Below are positions 34,401 to 45,059 of a DNA stretch of 64,000 nucleotides, piece by piece. The DNA is taken from positions 105,035,741 through 105,099,740 of the forward strand of contig CM041465.1 of the NCBI GenBank assembly GCA_023213395.1, read 5' to 3'. How positions within the stretch are numbered: the stretch's first letter is position 1; each line of letters opens with the position of its first letter. The DNA comes from Cycas panzhihuaensis (Eukaryota; Cycadophyta). Both the position numbers and the translations under genes were made by a program. The notes beneath the pieces are model-generated. The model did no database searches. It was not told where the DNA came from and worked only from the letters and a program-made list of their open reading frames with translations.

Positions 34401-37400
34401 TAAGGTGCAGCGGTCGTGAAGTGTCGCAGCGGATCAAAATGAGGGGCTCCCTTACCTTCCTCAGAAAAATACTAAAGTACAAAACCAAGGAAAGAAAGAG
34501 ACTAAATACTAGCAATAAATGAGGTATGAAAGTACAACATGCATGGGAGCACTTACTGGCAAAGGGACAAATGGAGAAAGGTCCTTTACACTTTTGAACA
34601 CCTGCAAGTAAACAGCAACCTCCCCCTTTCCGAAGAAAGGGTACCAACATGCAATGGAAAGATCCTAACAATACAATTCTATACAAACCAAATATAAACT
34701 TAAACACATATATGTTAGCATCAACACAATGATGATAATATGTAAAAGAGGATAACCAAAGCAAAAGGAAAGTAACTGGTAAGCCTCGGAGTGGCCCACC
34801 TCCCACAAAGAACAACCCCAACCTCCCCCAAAAGGCCACAAGGCAACGAGGACAAGGCTAAGAAGGATGGGTGGAAATAGTAGTGAGGGAGTTGAGAGGA
34901 GCCAAAGAAGACTTACGGTAAGTCGAGGTGCTATGAAGAGTAAACCGGGCTGCCGGGAAAAGAGTTGGGCAAAGGACAAGCGGTCGGGACTTATATGAGT
35001 TGCCCGGACCTAAGCACAAGCCCTCAAACCAACGTTGCAACGTGTGACAGCACTGATTTTAGTGGCTAAGGGAGGCCCAACAAACCCTTGTTTGAGTGCC
35101 AAGGACAGCACAGGGCAAGAGGGAAGGTTTGGGGGGCTAAAAGTCGCTTGAGGAGCATGGAAGGTGGTACGGAATCCACCCAGCTCTCTCCCAAACTCTA
35201 TGTCAACCCTCTTTGCCACTACCTTGAGCAACAAACGCAGGCAAGGAGGCACTAATAACAGGAGTAAAATAGTCTAATACAAAGAGGAAAACAATCCTTA
35301 CAAAGACAAGCAAGGAGACAAGCAAGACAAGGCATCAATTGCATAAGAAAAATAACCCAAATCAATGATTACCTAAGAGGAAGAGGAGAGGCACTTGCCT
35401 CAGTTAAGGGCTGGTAAGGAGAGGTTGAGAAATTAGCCCAAAAACTGTGGTGTAGCAGGTTTGGAACCCTCCTAATGGAGTTGGAGGAAGAACACCTGCA
35501 CTTAGAATGCTTAATAGCTGCCTGGGTAAGAATCCATTGAGACCTCTCCAAAGGGGCCCTCTCCAAGGTGTGTGAAGGGTTGGGAAGATGTCCTAGCCAT
35601 ACCAAAAGAGAGCTAGGTGCTGGAGGAGAGGTGCAAGTCCTGTAGCAGTAGCAGGGCAGCTGAGAATAGCAGAGCACTGAGTGGTTTCCTTGAGGAGCAA
35701 TCCAAAAAGTGAGCCAAAAGTCCTAAAAAATGAGTAAATGATGACTTAAGTACCCAACCCAAACCCTAAATTAAGTGATTAGGGCGCAACTAGCAGCGAG
35801 TTAAGTCGTGAGACATGTGGCAGTTTCACAATAAATGTGAAATTGCCATGGTGGATTTAAAAAAATAAATTAGAACAGTCATACCGCCGTAAAATCTGCG
35901 GTATCGTGGATTTTTCGGTGGTACCACAAAAATTACAGCAGTATTCGCCCGGAGGCAAAACCAGGCCTGGCCAGCCAGCCTAGGCTATGGGTAAATGACA
36001 AAAGGGGCCAATGGAGGGCTGAGACACCTACCCAGGGGTAAACAAGCCAGCAAACAGGTCCAAAAGGAGTAAAAATAGGATTCAAACGATGTGGCAAGTT
36101 AACAAAATAATGACGGGTCATCATACGGGTGGAGGTGGTGTAAGCCAAGTGGATCTTGGAGCGAGGAGGGCAGAATGCAGGAAGTGGAGTGGCCACCAAG
36201 GTGCCACATTTGCTGGGAGTGTGCCCCTACTATAGTCGTCATAGGCTAAAATAAGTGTAGATGAAGGTAAAGTCATCTACAAGGTCATAGACATGCAAAC
36301 ATGCAAGCAAACACTCATCACAAGAAAGCGATGACAAGGTGAGAAACATACCTACACTTACCTGAGTTGGTAATTCTGTATCCATTCCTGGAAGCTGGGA
36401 AACAGGAACTAACCTGCAATGGGTTTTATTCCACATGCGACTCCACCGATGCAAGATCCTACAAATCAAAATAGACGAGTATCTCCTTCTTGGAAGAGGG
36501 GCCACAAAATAGATCGAGTATATGTACTAAACTTAGAGGAAACAAAATCAAACTAAGCTAAGCATATATATTATCATTTAATGAAACAACATTCAACAAA
36601 GCTCCTGCAAACAGTTACCGCAAATGACACCAAAAAATGAAGAGTATAGCCTTGGAATGGCTAACTCACCCACAAGAAATCCCCACTTAGTCTTAGGAAA
36701 GGGAAATAGACTCACAGCAAGGACATGGGGCAGCGAACAACGAGAAAGAAGAGAGTAACTAAAAGGTGTGCAAACACCCAAAGAACGGGATGCTACGAAC
36801 AACAAATCATCTAACTAGGTGGGTAGCAAACTGTTAATCGGCAAGAAGCGGTTTCGGGCTTATACGATGCCTGAAACCAACTGACGAAAATCTAAAACCA
36901 GCGTGGTAATGGGCTGCCAACGCTGGTTTAGATCCAGAAAAGAGCATCTAAATTCCCTAACCCGACTTCTAGAAAGGCACAAAGGTGCAAAAGGGAGAGA
37001 AAGTAATGGACGGAACCCTTGGGGAGAAGGGTAGCAAGGGGGACCAGCCCCGCCTTCTTCCCTCTAACTTTCTCTATGTTATCCCTTTGCAATAGCCACC
37101 TAAAAGCAGGCTGGTAGGAATGATGGGGGAGCTCTATGGTGCAATAAGCAAGAAAGCTAAAGATAAACAGGCATAGCAACCAAAAGCACTTAAACTAGGA
37201 AATTACTCACAACAAATGGAAGGAAACAACGTGCATTTCAAAGTAAATATAAAGGTACCTTGTTGTGAAGATATCCAGCATGAACTTGCTGGAAAATGGT
37301 AGGAAAAAGCCAACACTCAGTGAGATATGATGGCAGGTTTGGAAGAGAAGAGTAATGTGAGAATAATCATGTGAGTTTGGAGCCTTTGAAGCTTGTCTTT

Positions 37401-38301
37401 TGGGAGATTTTAAAGAAGATCCTCCTTGAAGCCTTGAAGTCCTGCAAATAGATGTAGAGCTTACTGTTTGTGAGCAATAGGGGTAGCAATGGTCCCTGAA
37501 AATGGGCCAGCAGCTATGTGTCTCTCTCTGCAGTAGATTTCTGTGGAGGATTTTATATAATTTTGTGTAAAAATGAGCAAAAAAGATCCTTGAATATGAA
37601 GAGGATTTATTCTTTTATCCCTTGCTCACTGCAGGTGAACGTTGGGGATGTTAGGGCAATGCAAATGTGCAGGTGCCACGCGGCAGTTCCGCAAAAAAAG
37701 CAGAAACTGTCGTGTGATTTAAAAAAAAAAATTTAAACAGTCGCCCCACAGTAAACTTCGCGGTACTACGGCAAAGATCGCTGTACCGCTAAGTTTACAG
37801 CGATACTAGACTGGAAATAAAAAATAAATAAAAATCAGCAGAAATAAGGGCTTGGAGCTAACATTAAGAGTAAATTAAGGCCAGAACAACTAGGGGGAAT
37901 ACCCAGATGATGGGCAAGTAGCCAAGACAACGAAATGGGTCTCAACTAAGGAGTTAATCAGACTTGGAAGAGATTGCAACACGAGTAGGGTGTCGTAACA
38001 GGGGCAGACATGGCTAGCTGAAGCATCCCGAGGAGTCGTGGAGACGAAGTGGGTGGCTATGTCCCATATGAGGTGTAGCATTCACTGAGGAATGCTGCCA
38101 TTGTGAGTCGTCATAGGCTGAAAGTGTGCTATAAGCACATGCACTATGATCAAGCAAAGAAGCAATGCAGGCAGGCAAGCATATATCAAGTAGTCTATGC
38201 TAAACAATCTTATTCAAACAAGAGCAGGGAGAAGTGAGAACGTATACCTGAGCTTACCTGAGTCGATACGTCTCGAGTCTATTCCTAGTAGCCAAGAAAC
38301 A
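31464..38301 (-). repeat. Element D 3' LTR (A-type) split by a nested B-type insertion
   Basis: The A-type halves are 31464-32158 and 36410-38301, together about 2587 bp, matching the intact A-type LTR at 6762-9350. They are separated by a B-type composite with GGAAC on both sides. The right end, GCCAAGAAACA, adjoins the PPT at 38302. No coding region is seen. Confidence 0.8.
32159..36404 (-). mobile_element. Nested B-type LTR composite in D's 3' LTR, with TSD
   Basis: It starts TGGACACGCGTC and ends GCTGGGAAACA. GGAAC at 32154-32158 and 36405-36409 are the 5-bp target-site duplication. It consists of a partial LTR (32159-33676) joined to a full LTR (33677-36404, 2728 bp). The join, CTCTCCCAAGTGGATGCG, falls where the PBS would meet the LTR, so the internal region and part of one LTR were deleted. 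It does not code. Confidence 0.85.
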
Positions 38302-38311
38302 CTACCCCCTT
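38302..38311 (-). other. Element D polypurine tract
   Basis: AAGGGGGTAG on minus, next to the LTR. Confidence 0.7.
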
Positions 38312-38690
38312 GGTAGCAGAGCCTCACCACTCGGAAGCGTGACGTGATGGCGAATGCTGACAATTAAAAACATCAGTAGCACATGTATATATATATGTCA
38401 AAACAATCATGAACATCATATGAACCAAGGGTGTCAGCGAGTGTCGTGGCAGAATACGTGGACAAGGGAGACGGAGACGAGGACAACATAGGGGCTGCCT
38501 ACGTGTTGTCTAAGCATCGACCTGCAAGTGAATAGAGCTAATGAAGGGGATGCCCCTATTGCTGAAGTGCAACGGGTGATAGGAGGACATCCAGCAAACT
38601 GAACAAGCACATCGAACTAAAAGCGACCAGAGACTCGGGCATGGGCTGGCCAGGCAAGCCTCAAAGGTGATCACTAAGAAGAGGGAGGCA
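38312..38690. other. Spacer between PPT and aRNH, element D
   Basis: Shared with the other copies. No domain is recognised. Confidence 0.45.
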
Positions 38691-38699
38691 ACGCTTAAG

Positions 38700-39083
38700 G
38701 ATGAGGCAGATGAGGCTGTCTGCCTCATCATTGAGGTCCCGAGGGATGTTCTAGATATCAACTGACGAAAAGCGAGCCAAGAGAAACCCGGCGGCTGAAG
38801 CGAGGGTTCTCAGGTGAGGGCATCAGACCTGGTAAACCTAGGTGAGATAGGACACCACAACCTGAGAATCACAGAGCAGCACGATGGGTCCGTGATGGAA
38901 ACATAGAGCATTGGTAAGGGCTTCAATAACGGCCATATACTCGGCTTCATTATTAGTTGCCTTAGGAAGGAAGATCCTAGAACACAGGAAATCATGTCCG
39001 GAGGGGCTGCAAAGAATCCATGCAGCGGCAGAAGGTCTGGGGTTACCGCAGCTTCCACCATCGGTAAATATATAGAGGGACAT
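38700..39083 (-). pseudogene. Element D archaeal-type RNase H (nearly intact)
   Basis: Open from 39083 to 38838: SLYIFTDGGSCGNPRPSAAA with the first Asp, KATNNEAEYMAVIEAL with the catalytic Glu, and LLCDSQVVVSYLT with the third acidic residue. Stops follow after SYLT and VYQV where element E has CAG codons, and a third is in DI*NIPRDLNDEAD, which carries the last Asp. It is the best example of the downstream aRNH in this element family. It would remove RNA from RNA-DNA hybrids during reverse transcription. Confidence 0.8.
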
Positions 39084-39609
39084 ATTTGAACACTAAACCC
39101 TGGTAGCAAATAAATAGTAGCAGAATGAAAGGGATACTCGAAAGACAGGTAATAAGTCCCCGTGAAGGGTAGGAGTACCTAGCAATGAGGTTACCCAAGG
39201 ACGGGAGCAAGCAGTCTGACTACCATCTGAGAGCGGGTAGAGAAAAGATGCCCCGGAGCGCCAAAGGTTGCTTTGGGGAGAAAAACATGCCCCCAGATGA
39301 GGGAGCATTCCCTTTGGGGCCCCTAGGGGAAAAAATGGATGTAGAAACGAGTCCAGGGCAGCGAAATAAACCAAACGAGTATAAACTCGGGCATGCATGG
39401 GAGTGGCACGTAAAACGACGTAGAAGGGCCCTGGGAAAAAGGTGCAATAATGGGGCACCATAAATGCTCTTACAAGAGAGGGAAAAAAGGGCGTCGATAG
39501 AGCACAATGGTTGACAAGGCCAGAAGGTAAAGGCGATCAGGAAAATGGGATGGTCCCAACGGTTGTCGCGAGGTCGAGAACGGAGGAAGTGCCCGTCGGG
39601 GCCCCCGCC
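39084..39609. other. Spacer between aRNH and the PMD promoter, element D
   Basis: Counterpart of the same interval in B, C and E. No gene is seen. Confidence 0.45.
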
Positions 39610-39617
39610 TATATAAG
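39610..39617 (+). promoter_or_regulatory. TATA box of the PMD gene, element D
   Basis: TATATAAG in GGGGCCCCCGCCTATATAAG. Confidence 0.65.
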
Positions 39618-39632
39618 GAAATCGAATGGGAA

Positions 39633-39800
39633 ATGGATTCATTTTCACTGGCTCTCGTGAGAAACCAGAGCCATCTCCTTATGCAATGGAGCGCTGTCCA
39701 ACTTCAGAGGCACACGGGGGATGATCTAACCATTAGATTGGAGCGCAATGAGAGCCAGTGGGACCAGCGAGATGAGATGGCGACGGCCAGGCCAGATCCA
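39633..39800 (+). other. PMD gene exon 1, element D
   Basis: The sequence between the TATA box and a CCA/GTGAGT donor (39801) is open for 56 codons in the phase that joins the PMD exon. The first ATG (39633) lies only about 16 bases after the TATA box, probably before the transcription start. The in-frame GAGATGG at 39777 is therefore the more likely start, leaving eight codons (MATARPDP) before the intron. The same exon length (168) is seen in E (57981-58148). Confidence 0.5.
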
Positions 39801-40270
39801 GTGAGTGGATCTCACAAAACCTTAACCATTTCAAAGTTTGAAATTCATTATTTTTTTGTAGTTTTTATGTAATTTTTATGCCCCTTATGGGTGAATGGAG
39901 GCCTCTCAGAGTTTGAATTAGACCCAGAAAGAGGTGAGACCTGGGCATTAGGGAGCTCTGGTCCCGGTGGGCCCCGCAGGGTCCACCACAAGAATTTTGT
40001 TTTTATTTTCATGGCAGAAACCCCCTTTTTTAGGGGGGTTCCGTTCGTACCATGGCGAAGATCATGGTGTCACACCTGCTACGGGTCCTCGACGCTGGGG
40101 ACCCATGCAGCTTAGCTGCACTGCCAAGTTTAGTACCAGACGGGCGTAAAATCGTAAAAGAATATGAGGGGCCAATAGGCCTAAAATCTTATGCAGAGAG
40201 TGCTGAGAGATAGCCAGGAGCATAGATGACTGCTAGGAGGTTGACTTTGATTGACTTTTGGTATTGGTAG

Positions 40271-43035
40271 GCAGTTATCGTGGTGGATAATCACAAAAAC
40301 ATCGGCATGGCTATGCTAAGCTACATAGAGATGATGTCCCAGGGGGACAAGGAGACTTTGCGGAGGTGTGGCCTATACAAGGCCCTGAAGACAACTCAGT
40401 TTGCATCAGATCAGAGGCTTCTAGTAGACATAGTATCACACTAGGATCGAAGGAGGCATATGTTCCACTTGCCTCAGGTAGGCCATGTGATAGTTATGCC
40501 AGGAGACATCCAACGGATTCTTGGGGTACCGACGACTGGGAGGCCGGTGACGTTGGGAGCGCTGCCTAGCACTGAGGCAGCATATAGAGAGGCGACCACG
40601 TTCTTCACAGGGGCCGACAAGTAGGAGCGGAGAGGAGTTCCTCTCCAGACTATACTGATGTCAAGGATTCCTCAAGTGAGGAAATTGATCACACTATGCA
40701 TTCTGTTCCAGATTTCCCAGAAATAGAATTATAGAGAGATACCTAGAGGATGGATGGATGTAGTGCGCCACTGCGAAGCTGGTGAGAGGATGGATTGGGC
40801 TTCCCTGATAGCGATGAACCTCGTCGTGCAGCTTGACGCTATCAGGCCGACAGGCAGAGGAGGATTATCATACAGCATATTGCTACAATGCTGGTTTTTT
40901 GATCACTTCGGGCGGGCACCAGCAGTGCACTACACGCCATAAGCAGAGTGGGTCTGGCGGTCCATGCATGGTAGCCTCAATCGAGGGGATGGAGGACCGC
41001 ACTCCACGCCCGACATTAGTGGAGGCAACATTACTGGACCTCCTCACCATGATGCATTATGTGGCGATCCGCATGTGACTGAGGTGGGATATCGATGATG
41101 AGGTAGGCGGAGCATGAGCGCCCATAGATGATGACGACGATGATGATGATGCCGACGGAGGAGATGGGGCCGGCCCATCATGACCTATGGGAGAGGCAGG
41201 TCCATCAGGGTCGACATGAGGAGTAGCGGGACCATCCAGGACTACTGGACGAGAGGTAGGCCCATCAGGGGCAGCTGGGAAGAGCAGGAGGCCGGTGACT
41301 AGGGCCCGGAGGGCTGCTGCATCATGAGGAGATCCAGAGATGAGAGCTGCTTCGGCCCGCGAGGAGAGAGGCCTGTAGAGGAGGTTCTGTAGAAGCATGA
41401 GCTGGAGGAGAGGATGTCGCACGAGTAGAGGAGCCAGCGGCCATGGCAGGTGAGGCCTAACTATTTCCTTAGTCGTTTGACAGCTAGGTAGATATTTGAT
41501 TTGATTTTACCATGATATGTAGTGGGATATACACTGACATATGGCATGTTGCATTGGTAGGTACTGCAGAGGTTAGGAGACTAATAGAGGCCATAGTAAG
41601 GGAGATGTTCCCTCAGGTGTATGCAGAGGGGCAACTGCCCATCCAGGCAGAGGATGCACCTAGATCGGTAGGTGCTTACATGGAGGCATTCACCCCATTG
41701 GAAGGGGTGAGAGACATCTAGGCTGCAGAGTTCCAAGAGCACATAGCTTTTAAGGGACAGATGCAGCAAGAGCTCGATGAGGCGAGGAGCAAGTGAGACG
41801 CGCTACACGGACGGGTCTAGGCTCTAGAGGCTCAGGGAGGAGCTGGTGGAGACACAAGGAGCATGGTCTGGATAGCAGTATTGGAGGAGCATCTCAGGGT
41901 GTCAGAGGAGAGATTTTAGAGTATGGAGAAGGGACTCTAGGGATAGAGGGATCATATCCAGGCTCGATACGATCAGCTAGTGGACTAGATGGCATCGAGG
42001 TGAAGCAGGAGCACCCGCAGGTGATGATGGTGGAGATGATGGAGGAGACTAGGCCAGCCCATCATGACCTACAGGAGAGGCAGGTCCCTCAGGGACAGCA
42101 GGAGGTGCAGAGGGTCCATCTGGGGCTGCTAGAGGAGAGGCAGGCCCATCAGGAGCACAAGACGAGAGCAGGAGGCCCGTGACCAGGGCCCATAAGCTAC
42201 GGATCGTGAGGGGATCCGGAGGGACGAGAGTCAAGCCAGTCCCTGCGAGGAGGGTGGCCCAGGCAGAAGAGGTACCCAATGATGAGGCACCTATAGCTGG
42301 TGAAGAGCCAGGAGGGGAGGATGCCGCATGACTAGAGGAGCCAGCAGCTACAACAGGTGAGACCTAACCTTTTCCAGTGTCGTTTGGCATCTAGATAGGT
42401 ATTTGATTTGATTATGGTATATGGTGAGATCTGTACTGACACATGGCATGTTGTATTGGTAGGTGCAAAGTGAGATCCGAGACCGACAGAGGTCAGGTGA
42501 GGGAGATATGCCCTGAGGTATATACACAGGGGCAAATGCCCATCTAGGCAGGAGATGAGCCTAGAGTAGTAGGCGCCCACATTGAGGCATTCGCCCCGTT
42601 GATAAGGGCAAGAGACATATGGGCCGCAGAGTCCCAAGAGCACGTGACATCTTGGGGATAGCTGCAGTAGGAGAGAGATGAGATGAGGTATGAGAGGGAC
42701 GAGCTACGCGGATGGGTAGAGGCTCTAGAGGTATAGGGCAAGGTAGGCAGAGATGCCGAGAGCAGAGTCCAAATAGTGGTACTCACAGAGCATCTCAGAG
42801 TCACGGAGGAGGGACTCTGAGGAGAGAGGGATCGTATCCAAGCCTGATACGATCAGCTGGTAGCACAGATGGTGTCGAGGTCGAGCCAGAGCGGGATGTA
42901 GACCCACATAGTGGCGACGACCCCGAGATGAGGGGAGTGAGGTGGCACCATGAGGCCTGTGAGGAGCTCAGAGGGATGTGGTCCCTAGGAGAGGGATCAC
43001 ATAGACCGAGAGATGGTACCCTAGGAGTAGGGTAG
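40271..43035 (+). pseudogene. PMD passenger gene, element D copy, with duplicated 3' exons
   Basis: The main exon begins at the TTGGTAG/GCA acceptor and shows NIGMAMLSYIEMMSQGDKE, DRRRHMFHLPQVG and an ILGVPTTGRPVTLGALPS block of the plant mobile domain. In-frame TAG stops at 40442-40444, 40622-40624 and 40725-40727 stand where relatives have Trp, Trp and Gln. The donor is at 41449, and the coiled-coil exon starts at 41561. The acidic end of the main exon plus the coiled-coil exon is then repeated (about 42018-43035, offset about 0.9 kb; second acceptor at 42463). This makes the copy 2.8 kb instead of 1.9 kb. Confidence 0.75.
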
Positions 43036-43690
43036 CAGTAGCATAGGAGATATGTATATATGATTTTGACAGGGGAAAGCACGGGCCTCTAGGGGGTCAT
43101 ATATATGATCATATGATTGTACCCCCCCTGCAAGGACACCAGCTTCCCAGATGTATGATGATTTTTGGATGTATATATATATACGGGGTAATTGGAACCC
43201 CATTTGGACATGAGATGTTGTGTATATATCATGTGTGGATGACATGTATGTTTATTTTATATGTTGTAAATGTTATGCTGTGAATATTTTATGTTATGAA
43301 TATTTTATTGTATGATGCACACGTTCCCTTCCATGTATGGCTATATGTCTAACAAGAGCACACATACCCACCATGAGTGGAGATGATAGAGAGGTGTGAG
43401 GTTAGAGGATAGAGTGACATATGCATCTGCGGAAGAGCATAGTAGAATATACGAAGGAAACCAGAGTGTGAGAGAGGAGCGACCTGCTCCAAAGCCGTCA
43501 TTCCGATTAGGGAATGCCCAAGCAAGAAGACAAAAGTTCCCGAGAGGGTACGGGAACGCGGGTTCCACGGGAGGAACCAGAAAGAAGAAGAAGGATCCAT
43601 TTTAAATTGCCATTCTACCCGTGGTGGGGAAGGATGGGGACAACCTAAGATGGTAGTTTAGGCTCATTTCGGAGCAGGGCGAAAGGATCG
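43036..43690. other. PMD 3' flank, element D
   Basis: Non-coding. It has an ACGGGGTAATTGGAACCCC segment near 43185 and one copy of the roughly 178-bp unit (about 43495-43675). Confidence 0.55.
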
Positions 43691-43698
43691 TTGAAAGA

Positions 43699-44990
43699 TC
43701 ATGCGTAAAGCTTCTTAAGGAATTTTCTATTAACATGTTTCTCAAATTCAAGCCCTTCTAGGGTGGCTATCCTATAGGCACCATTATCGAGGGATTCGAT
43801 AATGACAAAAGGACCAACCCATCGGGGTCTGAATTTGGTCAAGCGATCATGGAGATACTCAAGCTTGAGGATGTGGTCCCCAAGAAACAAAGGACGGGAA
43901 CAAAGATGTTTATCATAGGTCCTTTGTGAGCGAGCTTTGGATGCCAAGTTAGCCTGATAAGCGATTGCCGCCTCTCATCCAAAGCCTCGAGGTCCGTAAG
44001 GCGAGCCCCGACGGATCGACTCTTCACAATGAGAAGGAATCTCCACCTCCATGGGAGTACCGCCCTGCACTACAGACTAGGGAGAACGGGGTCATTCCTG
44101 TGGTGGAATGGATAGAGGTACGGTAAGCCCACAAAGCAAAGGGCAGCTGAAGGTGCCAATCCTTTTGGGACTGAGCAATAGTTTTCTTGAGAATGTTGAC
44201 GAGAGTCTTATTGAAAGACTCTACTTGGCCATTTGCCTGAGGGTAGTAAGGGGAGGAAGTCTTGTGAGAAATTTTAAACTTCTCACAAAGCTCATCCATC
44301 TCCTTATTACAGAAAGGAGTTCCATTGTCAGTGATTAGGACGTCCAGAATTCCAAAATGGAAAATGATGTGCTGGTAAATGAATGTGGCAATTGTTTTAC
44401 CAGGGGTAGTGATCAAGGGGATGGCCTCTACCCATTTGGTGAAATACTCTGTGGTAGTCAAGATAAACTTGTGCTGCGACGATGAAGGCGGGGAGATAGC
44501 CCCAATGAGGCCTAGTCCCCACTGAGCAAAAGGCCATGGTGAAACTATAGGATGTAGGGCCTTGGAAGGCACATGGGAGATGTTGGCATGTTCCTGACAT
44601 TGCCGACATCTCAGAGTGAAGGCATGAGTGTTCTTGAAAAGGGACAGCCAAAAATAGCCCATGCGAAGGATCCTCTGACCCATCGACTGGCCCTACAAAT
44701 ACCATGGTGGCATTCGCAAAATACCGGCCTGGCCACAGAGTGACGCAAAGAGAGGAGGATCCCATCGAAGGACCTCTTGTATAATACCTCATCCATAAGG
44801 AGGTATTGCCTGGTAGAAGTCTGGATGCGAGATCTAACTTTACTACTAGTATCAGGGCGGTATTGCTGCTGTGTAAGATACCGCACTATATCACCATACC
44901 ATTCATTGTTGATGAGTGGATGGGGAGAGACCCCTTGAATTGTCAGGATAGAATCATCAGGGAGAGACCCCTTGAATTGTCAGGATAGAA
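43699..44990 (-). pseudogene. Element D integrase (decayed)
   Basis: The core is open at 44024-44683. It carries LITDNGTPF (second Asp) and GQVESFNKTL (Glu), but the first catalytic position reads WGLGLIGAI, Gly instead of the Asp seen in A and E. CRQCQEH of the zinc domain is kept. The HH part (44690-44886) is frameshifted. A small indel after FSLV shifts the frame, and the C-terminal domain, with WVGPFVIIESLDNGAYRI, continues at 43699-43947. Loss of the first Asp would by itself abolish catalysis. Confidence 0.85.
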
Positions 44991-44999
44991 TCATCAGGG
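44925..44999. repeat. 37-bp tandem duplication before integrase, element D
   Basis: GAGAGACCCCTTGAATTGTC begins at 44925 and again at 44962. The copies are identical, so the duplication is recent. It lies in the RNase H-integrase connection. Confidence 0.85.
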
Positions 45000-45059
45000 A
45001 GAGACGTCAACAGGGGCACCAAAGGAGTTAGGGATAGGGGCATCCACGAGTTGCTCGGC

